Source: Selenomonadaceae bacterium (lineage in GTDB: Bacteria > Bacillota > Negativicutes > Selenomonadales > Selenomonadaceae). From it: a DNA stretch of 39,910 nt. The stretch lies in contig JAFXTD010000023.1 in the NCBI GenBank assembly GCA_017535925.1, positions 1 to 39,910 on the forward strand, read 5' to 3'. Of this stretch, positions 24,181 through 32,400 are shown one piece after another. The notes under the pieces were generated by a model, which saw nothing but the letters and a program-made list of their open reading frames with translations, searched no databases and had not been told where the DNA came from. Numbering within the stretch: position 1 is the first letter of the stretch; the number at the start of each line of letters is the position of its first letter. Made by a program: the position numbers and the translations under genes.

Positions 24181-24951
24181 ATGGAAGCTTTGGATTTTAC
24201 AATTATGGCAGCAATGGCGGGCATGGGTTTTATCGCGGCGTTTATCGATTCGGTTGTCGGCGGCGGAGGATTAATTTCCGTTCCGACTTTGATGTGGGCG
24301 GGCTTGCCGATGCTAAACGTTCTCGGCACGAATAAAATTGCCTCTTGCATGGGAGCCTGCGCGGGATTTTTAACTTATCTTCGTTCGGGCACGATTGACA
24401 AAAAAATTATGCGCGTGATGTTTCCGCTTTCGTTCGTCGGCTCGATTATCGGCGTCTTGGTCGTCAGGCAAATCCCGCCCGATTTTTTGCGACCGCTCGT
24501 CGTCGTCATGCTGATTGTCATTGCGATTTACTCTGTGGCGAAAAAAAATTGGGGCGCGGATAAAAAATCTGTCCGCATCTCCCACAAAAATTATTTGCTC
24601 GGTTTGATTTTAATTTTCGTGCTCGGCTTCTACGACGGCTTCTTCGGACCGGGCACGGGCTCTTTCATGTTGTTTTTGTATTTGATGATGGGCTACGGTT
24701 TTCTCGGAGCCGCCGCAAATGCTCGCGCCGCGAATTTTGCAAGCAACCTCGCCGCCGCGATAATTTTTACCGGCTTCGGGCTCGTGAATTTTTCCTATGC
24801 AATTCCTATGGGTCTCGGAATGATTCTCGGTGCGGCTTGCGGCGCAAAGATGGCAATCACGAAAGGCGCGGCTTATGTCAAACCTCTTTTTATCGGCATG
24901 ACCGTGATTTTAATCGGCAAGCAACTAATTGAGCTTTTCACTAACCACTAA
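24181..24951 (+). CDS. TauE/SafE-family permease
   Basis: TauE/SafE proteins export sulfite or organosulfonates, or take up other small anions; the substrate here is unknown. The 256-residue protein has about eight membrane segments, the family's FIDSVVGGGGLISVPTLM and GFYDGFFGPGTGSFM motifs (the two related halves) and NARAANFASNLAAAIIF. The ATG follows AGGAATTGAA, a weak site at the edge of a heptamer array. The last residues (about FTNH) and the stop are encoded by another heptamer array, which is shared with the 3' end of the convergent AMP-ligase gene; the reading frames overlap by 11 bases. Confidence 0.9.
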   Translation: MEALDFTIMAAMAGMGFIAAFIDSVVGGGGLISVPTLMWAGLPMLNVLGTNKIASCMGACAGFLTYLRSGTIDKKIMRVMFPLSFVGSIIGVLVVRQIPPDFLRPLVVVMLIVIAIYSVAKKNWGADKKSVRISHKNYLLGLILIFVLGFYDGFFGPGTGSFMLFLYLMMGYGFLGAAANARAANFASNLAAAIIFTGFGLVNFSYAIPMGLGMILGAACGAKMAITKGAAYVKPLFIGMTVILIGKQLIELFTNH

Positions 24952-24960
24952 CCACTAACA
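24939..24960 (+). repeat. Heptamer array at the convergent gene ends (ACTAACC unit)
   Basis: ACTAACC, ACTAACC, ACTAAC provides the stop of the TauE-like gene on the plus strand and the last codons of the AMP ligase on the minus strand. Confidence 0.8.
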
Positions 24961-26044
24961 GCTTCTTATCGACTTTGCCCAAAGAATTAAGCGGCAACGA
25001 CTTCACGAAAAAAATTTCTTTCGGCGATTCGGCAGGCGTCAAAGCTTGTCGAATTATTTTTTTGTCGACGCTGCCGACGACGTAAGCCGAAAAATTTTCG
25101 CCGCGAATCTCATCGGGAATTTTTATGACTGCCGCCGCCTCGACACCTTCAATCGCACAAATTTTTTGTTCAAGCGCAAGAGCCGAAAGTTTCACGCCGC
25201 CTCGATTGATAAAATCTTCGCCGCGCCCCAAGAAAATCAAATCGCCGCGTTCATCGATAAAGCCTCTGTCGCCGACGGTCGCGGGCTTCGAAATATTTTC
25301 TGCGCGGAAAGGAGTATCGACGTAAATCAATCCGTCTCGAATAAAAATTTTCACGCCGTCGAAAGGCTTGCCCAAATTTTGAACTTCGGAAACGTTTTCG
25401 GCAGAAATTTTTTTGTACGTGACGAAACTCAATTCGCTTGCGCCGTAGTAAAGAAAAATTTCGGCGTTCGGAAATTTTTTCAAGAGCGAAAGACTTTGAG
25501 CGGCAGTCAAAACTTGAGAGCCCGTGAAGATTGAGCGAATGTTTTCAAGCGGCGCGCCTTGAGTGAGCAAAGCCAACTTGCTCGGCACAAGATAAATCGT
25601 CGTGGCGTCTTTGAGGAGTTCAAGCCAAATTTTCGGAGAAAATTTTTTGCTCGTGACGATTGAGCCGCCCGCGTGCATTACGGCGAGGAAAGTGTTCAAA
25701 TTCCCCGTGAAGTTCAAGCTGCCGTGCATGAAAACTTTTGAGCTTTCGTCGACGCGAAAAATTTTATTCTGCGTCGGAAAAAAATCCGTCCAGCTGTCAA
25801 AAGTTCGCGATAAAATTTTTGGCGAGGAAGTTGAGCCGCTTGTAGTGACTTCAAAAATATTCGAGCGATTAATTTTCTGCGCGGAGAAAAAATTCACGGC
25901 TTGAGTAAAAAATTTCACATCGTCTGCAGTGCCGTCGACCGCCGCCAAAAAATTTTTGCAGCTGAAACTTTTCCCGTCGACTTGCAGAAAAATTTTATCG
26001 CCGAAGACTTCAGCCCGCGCCTTGAGCAAATCGTAAAAGTTCAT
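24941..26044 (-). CDS. Short AMP-dependent acyl-CoA synthetase-like protein
   Basis: A 367-residue adenylate-forming enzyme, shorter than most (about 500-550). The P-loop is VTTSGSTSSPKIL, followed by YYGASELSFV (A5-like), then a compact C-terminal domain with GRGEDFINRGGVKLSALALEQ and the catalytic lysine region LPLNSLGKVDKK. The N-terminal lobe before the P-loop is reduced to about 70 residues, resembling o-succinylbenzoate-CoA-ligase-like or other compact ligases; the substrate is unknown. It is the third gene of a minus-strand operon, its start overlapping the thiolase-like stop (ATGA). Its C-terminus is formed by a heptamer array. Confidence 0.8.
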   Translation of the reverse strand: MNFYDLLKARAEVFGDKIFLQVDGKSFSCKNFLAAVDGTADDVKFFTQAVNFFSAQKINRSNIFEVTTSGSTSSPKILSRTFDSWTDFFPTQNKIFRVDESSKVFMHGSLNFTGNLNTFLAVMHAGGSIVTSKKFSPKIWLELLKDATTIYLVPSKLALLTQGAPLENIRSIFTGSQVLTAAQSLSLLKKFPNAEIFLYYGASELSFVTYKKISAENVSEVQNLGKPFDGVKIFIRDGLIYVDTPFRAENISKPATVGDRGFIDERGDLIFLGRGEDFINRGGVKLSALALEQKICAIEGVEAAAVIKIPDEIRGENFSAYVVGSVDKKIIRQALTPAESPKEIFFVKSLPLNSLGKVDKKLLVVSG

Positions 26045-27174
26045 GTCAACGCCTCGATTAAAACAGCCTCGCCGGTGCCGCCCGCGCCCGCTATCGACAG
26101 CAAACCCAAGCCGCTCTTCAAAGCCGCAAGCAAATGAATCATGAGAATCACGCCGCTTGCGCCGTAGGGGTGCCCGTAAGCCAACGCGCCGCCGAGCCGA
26201 TTGAATTTGTCGATAAGGTTTGGATGCGCCCGTTCGAAGAGGACATCAATCACGGCGAACGCCTCATTAAACTCAATCGCGGCGAGGTCTTCGTAAGTCA
26301 GATTGTTCTTGCGCAAAAGTTTATCGGCGACGACTTGAGCACCGCGAGGACTTTCAAGCGGATTGACGCCTCCCGTTGCAACGTCGACAATCTGCACGGC
26401 GGGCGACAAATTTTTTTCACGGACGAAATTTTCACTTGCGAGGACGACAAACGCTGCGCCGTCATTGATTCGGCAGGCATTTGCGGCGGAAATGACGGTA
26501 CCTTCACCGAGCGGCAACGGAGCGCGTTCAAGAATTTTTTTCGAAAGATTTTTAATGCCGGTGTCTTCACGAACGCCCGCGACTTCGACGATAAAATTTT
26601 TCAAAATGTTTTTGGCATTTGCGGCACGTTGATGACTTTTCAAAGCCCAAGCGTCGAGTTCGTCTTTGGAAATTTTTTCGGCTTCGGCGACGCGTTGAGC
26701 ACCTTTGAGCATGGCGAGCGGGTTGAGTTCGTTCGGAGAAAATTGCGCCGTGCGATACGCGCCCTGAATATTATCGGCGGTCGTCAAATTAAATCGGTCG
26801 TCGTTCTTGTGATAAATTTTCAGCGGTTGCAGTGAGGAAGATTCCGCGCCGCCCGCGATAATCACTTCGGCAAGCCCGCAAGAAATTTTTGCATAGGCGA
26901 TTGAAATTGCCGACGCGCCGCTTGCACATTGCCTGTCGACGGTCAAAGCCGCAGTCGAATCGTCGAAGCCGGCGAGGAGTGTCATGAGCCGCGAAATATT
27001 TCCGCCGGTGCCGACCGCATTTCCGCAAATGATTTCGTCGACGTATTCGAGAGAAAATTTTTCGCGAAGAGCTTTCAAAACTTCTGCGCCGAAAATTTCC
27101 GGACGAATCATTTTGAATTTTGTATTGGCGACGACAATCGGACTTCGCAAGCCGCCCAAAATGTAAACGTTCAT
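26041..27174 (-). CDS. Thiolase-like protein lacking the second catalytic cysteine
   Basis: Thiolases make or cleave beta-ketoacyl-CoA. The 377-residue protein has the acyl-accepting cysteine (DRQCASGASAI), EFNEAFAVI and the catalytic histidine in GGALAYGHPYGASG. The C-terminal CxG motif, which carries the proton-transferring cysteine in thiolases (as in CIGGGQG), reads IAGAGGTG instead, so alanine or another residue stands at that position. The enzyme may therefore be altered in mechanism or be a non-catalytic or condensing variant. It overlaps both neighbours by four bases, between a hot-dog dehydratase and an AMP ligase, suggesting one short acyl-modifying pathway. Confidence 0.8.
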   Translation of the reverse strand: MNVYILGGLRSPIVVANTKFKMIRPEIFGAEVLKALREKFSLEYVDEIICGNAVGTGGNISRLMTLLAGFDDSTAALTVDRQCASGASAISIAYAKISCGLAEVIIAGGAESSSLQPLKIYHKNDDRFNLTTADNIQGAYRTAQFSPNELNPLAMLKGAQRVAEAEKISKDELDAWALKSHQRAANAKNILKNFIVEVAGVREDTGIKNLSKKILERAPLPLGEGTVISAANACRINDGAAFVVLASENFVREKNLSPAVQIVDVATGGVNPLESPRGAQVVADKLLRKNNLTYEDLAAIEFNEAFAVIDVLFERAHPNLIDKFNRLGGALAYGHPYGASGVILMIHLLAALKSGLGLLSIAGAGGTGEAVLIEALT

Positions 27175-27671
27175 AAAAATTCTCCCGAAATTTTTTTGAC
27201 GCCCGCGCTTGTGATTTCAAATTTGTTTCCGACGCTTTGCAAGGTGAGAGGTTCGCCCGCCGTGATAAAATTTTTGAACTTGACCTTGAAAGATTTCGAC
27301 GGGAACGCCGCGCAGATTGTCTCCAAAATTAAAAGACCGGGCACAATCGGCGGATTGAATTGATGAATTTTATTTTGGTCGCCGACTGCCGCCGTGAATT
27401 CCGAAACTTCCGACGCGGTGAACACTCGCCAAATTTTTTCCGCCGTTTGGATTCGACTGCCAAACGTTGCTTGTATCTCTTTTCGCGGGCGAATCATTTT
27501 GATTAAAAGTTCCGCCTCCGACGAACGAACACGAATTAAAATCATCGCCGCATGAACTTTTAAAATTTCCGCGCTTTCCTCGAAGGTGCCGCGTTTGAAT
27601 TGAGCCGCGATAATCACGCAGTCGACGAACTCTTTGAACGCTGCCAATTTTCTTGCAAGCTCTCTTATCAT
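27171..27671 (-). CDS. MaoC-like hot-dog dehydratase
   Basis: The C-terminal half shows the MaoC hot-dog pattern: VFTASEVSEFTAAVGDQNKIH followed closely by PPIVPGLLILETICAAF, corresponding to the catalytic Asp/His hydratase-2 motif (GDxNxIH) and the hot-dog helix. The N-terminal 75 residues are less conserved. I take the ATG at 27671, with only a weak GGAA upstream; a TTG at 27677 lies in the heptamer array that forms the leader. Such domains hydrate enoyl-CoA or dehydrate 3-hydroxyacyl-CoA. It is the first gene of the operon with the thiolase-like and AMP-ligase genes. About 167 residues. Confidence 0.7.
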   Translation of the reverse strand: MIRELARKLAAFKEFVDCVIIAAQFKRGTFEESAEILKVHAAMILIRVRSSEAELLIKMIRPRKEIQATFGSRIQTAEKIWRVFTASEVSEFTAAVGDQNKIHQFNPPIVPGLLILETICAAFPSKSFKVKFKNFITAGEPLTLQSVGNKFEITSAGVKKISGEFL

Positions 27672-27750
27672 TTCCAATTCCCAATTTAGCTGTTAGTTGT
27701 TAGCTGTTAGAAAAAATAATTCCCAATTCCAAATTCCAAATTCCCAATTG
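27672..27750 (+). repeat. Heptamer arrays upstream of the MaoC-like gene
   Basis: TTCCAAT/TCCCAAT at 27672-27685, TAGCTGT, TAGTTGT, TAGCTGT, TAG at 27686-27710, and TTCCCAA, TTCCAAA, TTCCAAA, TTCCCAA at about 27720-27748. This fills the space between the MaoC-like gene and the FliD-like gene terminator. Confidence 0.85.
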
Positions 27751-27782
27751 AAAAAGGCTCGCCGTGTTGACGAGCACTTTTT
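27751..27782 (-). terminator. Terminator after the FliD-like gene
   Basis: GCTCG and CGAGC with a 9-10 base loop, flanked by A and T runs on both sides, so it could work in both directions. It lies 20 bases past the stop of the minus-strand FliD-like gene. Confidence 0.65.
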
Positions 27783-27801
27783 ATTTCGAGTAAAAATTTT
27801 T

Positions 27802-28608
27802 TCAGAACATCATGTTAATCAAGTTGCCCATGTTGCTTGCGGCAGTCATGTTTCGATAAGCCTTGCCGGTATAAACGGAGGCGGTTTCGAGTTGGTCGCC
27901 GATCATTGCCTGCGCGGTCGGGAAGAGTTTATCGGCTTGGCTGTTGGCGAAAGTGACATGACTTTCCGCTTTGCCCGCGAGCCCGTCCTTGCCCAAAACG
28001 GAAGAAATTTTTCCGGGGTCGTTGATAATCGTTTCGGCAAGCTTTGCCTCGTTGATAGTCATTGAGCCGTTGCTATTGACGGTCAAGCCGATTGTCGCCA
28101 AGCTTGAGGCGCGATAAGTCGTATCGCTGAAAGTCGTAGCCATCATTTCGACGCGCTTTGAAATGGAGCTGTTGTCGCCGAAGAATTTAACCGCGCTGTT
28201 GTAGTCGTCGACAAAATTTTTAACGGTGTCGATAGCCGCCTGCAACTCTTTGCTGTAAGTGGTCGTCGTGGTGACGTTGCCGTCCTTGTCGGTTTCGGTC
28301 TTCGTGCTTATCGCGTCGTCACCGGCAACTTGGAAATTGTATTCCTTGATTTTTGCGGCGGAGGAGCTTAGGTCGCTCATTGTCTCTTTAAATTCGGAAC
28401 TGAACGCGGTCTTTGCGTCGTCGTAGCTGGCAAGCACGGCTTTGAGGTTTGAATTGACTTCCGTCAAGCCGGCAAGTGAGTTCGTCGCATTGGATTGGAA
28501 GTTGCCGTAAGCATTCCACAGTTGCGAAACGGAATTTTGCTTCTGATTGTTCGAGCCGAAGAGCCAACTGTAATTGTTGATGCCGCCCAACGAATTAATC
28601 CCTGACAT
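27802..28608 (-). CDS. Short FliD-like (flagellar cap, HAP2) protein
   Basis: The 268-residue protein from the ATG at 28608 (MSGINSLGGINNYSWLFG, after AAGGAAGGTG) matches the C-terminal domain of FliD rather than the full 400-700 residue cap: YSKELQAAIDTVKNFVDDYN, then SSLATIGLTVNSNGSMTINE and LAETIINDPGKISSVLG. FliD caps the filament and directs flagellin assembly. The missing N-terminal D0 region suggests a specialised or partner role. A DKDGNVTTTTTYS segment precedes the FliD-like part. A TTGCAA-17-TAGAAT promoter lies just upstream and a terminator follows, so it is a single-gene transcript. No hook or other cap gene is nearby. Confidence 0.7.
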   Translation of the reverse strand: MSGINSLGGINNYSWLFGSNNQKQNSVSQLWNAYGNFQSNATNSLAGLTEVNSNLKAVLASYDDAKTAFSSEFKETMSDLSSSAAKIKEYNFQVAGDDAISTKTETDKDGNVTTTTTYSKELQAAIDTVKNFVDDYNSAVKFFGDNSSISKRVEMMATTFSDTTYRASSLATIGLTVNSNGSMTINEAKLAETIINDPGKISSVLGKDGLAGKAESHVTFANSQADKLFPTAQAMIGDQLETASVYTGKAYRNMTAASNMGNLINMMF

Positions 28609-28654
28609 TTCAATCACCTTCCTTGAATAAAAACACTCCTTGAAACTTTGCTTG

Positions 28655-28683
28655 ATTCTACAATATTTATCGGCGTCTTGCAA
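28655..28683 (-). promoter_or_regulatory. Sigma-70-type promoter for the FliD-like gene
   Basis: TTGCAA, 17 bases, TAGAAT on the minus strand, about 47 bases before the ATG at 28608. Confidence 0.7.
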
Positions 28684-28690
28684 GAAGATT

Positions 28691-29401
28691 TTAGCGGCTG
28701 ATTTCAAATTCGACGTGAACATTTGCCGAGCAAGTCAACGTTCCGCTTTCAATCGGCGTTTCGGCAACGGCGACAGAATCTTCCATTGCCATTGAGCGTG
28801 ACATTTTATAATTTCGCGGCGAGGACACCGAACTTGAATTAATCGACACGTTGCGAACACTGACGATACTTTTTCCGAGCGCGGCGGCTGTGACTTCCGC
28901 TTTGCGTTTGGCGTCGAGCACGGCAAGCCTCAAAGCCTCGTCTTGATAAGCTGTCTTGTTGCGCAAGCCGAAGTTCAAGCTGTCGACGCGATTGGCTCCG
29001 TGATTCAATGCCGCGTCGATAACTTTTCCGACAAGATTCAAATCGTCAACGATAACCGTCACGGAATTTGTTGCCTCGTAGCCTTCAAGAATTCTTTTGC
29101 CGTTGTCCGTGTGGCGATAAATCGGATTGAAGTTGTAATTGCCCGTCGAAATTTTTTTGCGTTCAATGCCGAGCGCGACGATTGAGTTGATAACATTCGA
29201 AGCGGCTTTGGCATTTGCATTTTGAACGGCGGAAGGATTTTTTTCACGAGTCACCACTCCGACAGAAATTGTTGCGCGGTCGGGTTGAACTTCTACAATT
29301 CCTTCGCCGCTCACGGAAATTATCGGCGGATGAATTTCTTCGGCGAACGTCGTTGCACAAAACATCATCACGATTAAAAGTGTCAAGCTGAAAATTTTCA
29401 T
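28691..29401 (-). CDS. SIMPL-domain (DUF541, YggE-like) exported protein
   Basis: The 236-residue protein has a signal peptide (MKIFSLTLLIVMMFCATTFA) and the SIMPL/DUF541 hallmarks PPIISVSGEGIVEVQPDRAT near the mature N-terminus and VDSLNFGLRNKTAYQDEAL ... AVLDAKRKAEVTAAALGKS. YggE/BP26 relatives are periplasmic or outer-membrane oligomers linked to stress responses; molecular function is poorly known. I start at ATG 29401, preceded by GAGGTG; the ORF could extend three codons upstream without a site. It is divergent from purL, and the two promoters share bases. The FliD-like gene follows but has its own promoter. Confidence 0.88.
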   Translation of the reverse strand: MKIFSLTLLIVMMFCATTFAEEIHPPIISVSGEGIVEVQPDRATISVGVVTREKNPSAVQNANAKAASNVINSIVALGIERKKISTGNYNFNPIYRHTDNGKRILEGYEATNSVTVIVDDLNLVGKVIDAALNHGANRVDSLNFGLRNKTAYQDEALRLAVLDAKRKAEVTAAALGKSIVSVRNVSINSSSVSSPRNYKMSRSMAMEDSVAVAETPIESGTLTCSANVHVEFEISR

Positions 29402-29419
29402 TGAACTCACCTCGAAGGG

Positions 29420-29448
29420 ATTTTATCACAAATGATTAAGCTTGCCAA
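29420..29448 (-). promoter_or_regulatory. Sigma-70-type promoter for the SIMPL gene
   Basis: TTGGCA, 17 bases, TAAAAT with an upstream TG on the minus strand, 18 bases before the ATG at 29401. The -35 overlaps that of the purL promoter. Confidence 0.7.
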
Positions 29449-29470
29449 AGCGGGCGCGAAATTTTACAAT
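29442..29470 (+). promoter_or_regulatory. Sigma-70-type promoter for purL
   Basis: TTGCCA, 17 bases, TACAAT on the plus strand, 28 bases before the ATG at 29499. The -35 is on the same TTGCCAA bases as the divergent -35. Confidence 0.65.
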
Positions 29471-29498
29471 GGAAAAAAATTTTTTGAGGAGGTTGCTG

Positions 29499-32400
29499 AT
29501 GGTTAAGAGAATTTACGTTGAGAAGCGCGAGGGTTTCGACGTGCCCGCCAAAAATTTGCTTGAAGATTTTCGCGAAACTTTTGACGTTAAACTTTCGGGC
29601 GTGCGGCTGCTTGTCCGCTACGACGTTGAAGGCTTGAGCGACGAAGACTTTTCAAAAGTTCGTGACATAGTTTTTCGCGAGCCGAATGTCGACAAATTTT
29701 ATTTTGAATTGCCCGCCGACCTCGACGCCGAAAAAACTTTTGCGGTTGAGTATTTGCCGGGACAATTCGACCAACGAGCCGACTCCGCCGCGCAATGTGT
29801 TCAGCTTGTCACGGGCAAAGACTTGCCGACGATTCATTCTGCGCGGGTCATATCGTTAATCGGCGACGTTTCGGCGGAAGACTTCGCGAAAATCAAAGCC
29901 TATTCGATAAACGCGATTGAATCACGCGAGGCGACTTTCGATTTGCCTGCGACGTTGAAAATTTCTGCCGAGACTCCTCCCGACGTTGAGACTTTAAAAA
30001 ATTTCAACGACATGAACGACACCGCTTTGAAAAAATTTTTGACGGAACGCGGGCTTGCCATGAACCTCGACGACTTGAAATTTTGTCAAAGCTACTTCCG
30101 CGACGAGGAGAGCCGTCCGCCGACGATAACCGAGCTTAAAGTTATCGATACTTATTGGAGCGACCACTGCCGCCATACGACTTTCACGACCGCGATTGAC
30201 GAGGTGACCTTCGACGCGGGCGCAGAGGTTATCGAACGCGCTTTCAAAGAATATCTTGCCGTGCACAATCCCGCCAAAGATATTTCGCTGATGGATTTGG
30301 GAACGATCGGCGCGAAAATTGTTAAGCCGAAAAATCTTGACACCTCCGAAGAAATTAACGCCTGCTCAATCAAAATCAAAGCCGTGATTGACGGGCGCGA
30401 GGAAGATTGGCTTGTCATGTTCAAGAACGAGACGCACAATCACCCGACGGAAATTGAACCGTTCGGCGGCGCGGCAACGTGTCTTGGCGGCGCGATTCGT
30501 GACCCTTTGAGCGGCAGAAGTTATGTTTATCAGGCAATGCGTGTGACGGGCGCGGCTGACCCACGAAAAAAATTTTCAGAGACTTTGCCGGGAAAACTTC
30601 CGCAGAAAAAAATTGTTCGAGGCGCGGCTCAAGGTTACAGCTCCTACGGAAATCAAATCGGTTTGGCGACGGGGCAAGTCAAAGAAATTTATCACGAAGG
30701 CTATCTTGCCAAACGCATGGAAATCGGCGCGGTCATTGCTGCGGCTCCCGCCGGAAATGTCATTCGCAGTCGACCCGTTGCAGGCGATAAAGTTGTTTTG
30801 CTCGGCGGCAGGACGGGACGTGACGGAATTGGCGGCGCGACCGGCTCAAGCAAAGTTCACACGACCGAATCACTCACGACTGCCGGTGCGGAAGTTCAAA
30901 AAGGAAATCCTCCGACCGAAAGAAAAATTCAACGCCTCTTCAGAAATCCTTCTGCCGCAAAACTTATCAAACGTTGCAACGACTTCGGCGCGGGCGGTGT
31001 TGCGGTTGCCGTCGGCGAACTTGCTGCGGGCTTGCAAATAAATCTTGATGCTGTCAGAAAAAAATACGACGGGCTTGACGGCACCGAGCTTGCCATTTCC
31101 GAAAGCCAAGAGCGCATGGCGGTTGTCTTGGATAAAAATGACGTTGAAAAATTTATCGCACTTGCCGACGAGGAAAATCTTGAGGCTTACGTCGTCGCTG
31201 AAGTCACAAACAGCGGGCGCATGATTATGAATTGGCGCGGCTCTGAAATCGTGAGCATCAGCCGAAAATTTTTCGACACCAACGGCGTCAAGAGGCATGT
31301 AAGGTGTCAGGTGTCAGGTATCAGGTGTCAGGAAGATGAGAAAAAAATTTCGTGGCTTGAAAATCTTCGCGGGCTCAATGTTTGCAGTCAAAAAGGTTTG
31401 GTTGAGCGATTCGATTCGACAATCGGTGCGGCGACCGTTTTAATGCCCTTCGGAGGAAAAAATCAGCTCACGCCGGCTGAAGGCATGGTTGCGAAAATTC
31501 CTTGCGACGGTGAAACTTCGACGGCAACGGCTATGACTTTCGGTTTCGACCCGCAAATTTCCGAACGCAGTCCTTTTCACGGAGCGATTGATGCGGTGAC
31601 AAGTTCGCTTGCAAAGTTGACGGCACTCGGCGCGGATTTTTCCAAAGCTTATCTGACTTTCCAAGAATATTTCGAAAAGCTCGGCGACGTTCCCGAAAAA
31701 TGGGGCAAGTCTCTTGTTGCGTTGCTCGGTGCGTTCGTTGCGCAGAAAAATTTCGGCGTGGCGGCTATCGGCGGCAAAGATTCAATGAGCGGAACTTTTG
31801 AAAACATTCACGTGCCTCCGACGCTTGTAAGTTTTGCGGTTGCCCTCGTCGACGCGGCAAAAATCATTTCGCCCGAATTCAAAGCACCCAATCACAAAGT
31901 TTATCTTGTCGAGTGTCCTCGCGATAAAGACGGCGTCCCCGACTTCGACGCGCTCAAGAAAAATTTTTCCAAAGTTCACGAATTAATTTGCAAGGGAAAA
32001 ATTATTTCGGCGATGAGTTTGCAGGCGGGCGGCATTGCCGAGGCGATTTCCAAAATGGCAATCGGCAACGACATCGGCTTTTGTCAATTAGGAATTAGGA
32101 ATGAGGAATTAGGAATTAATTACGGCAGCTTGATTGTCGAAGCGACGACCGAGCTTGAGTTCAAACTTTTGGGCGAAACAATTTCCGAGCCCGTGATAAA
32201 AATCGGCGACGAAAAAATTTCTCTTGACGACGTTAAAAAATCTTTGACCGAGCCGCTTGAAAAAATTTTCCCGACGCGAACAAAAAGCTTTGAACAAAAA
32301 ATTCCTAATGAAACCAAAAACCTGACAGCTGACAGCTATCAGCTGACAGCTAAAATCGCCAAGCCGCGAATTTTTATTCCGGTCTTTCCCGGCACGAATT

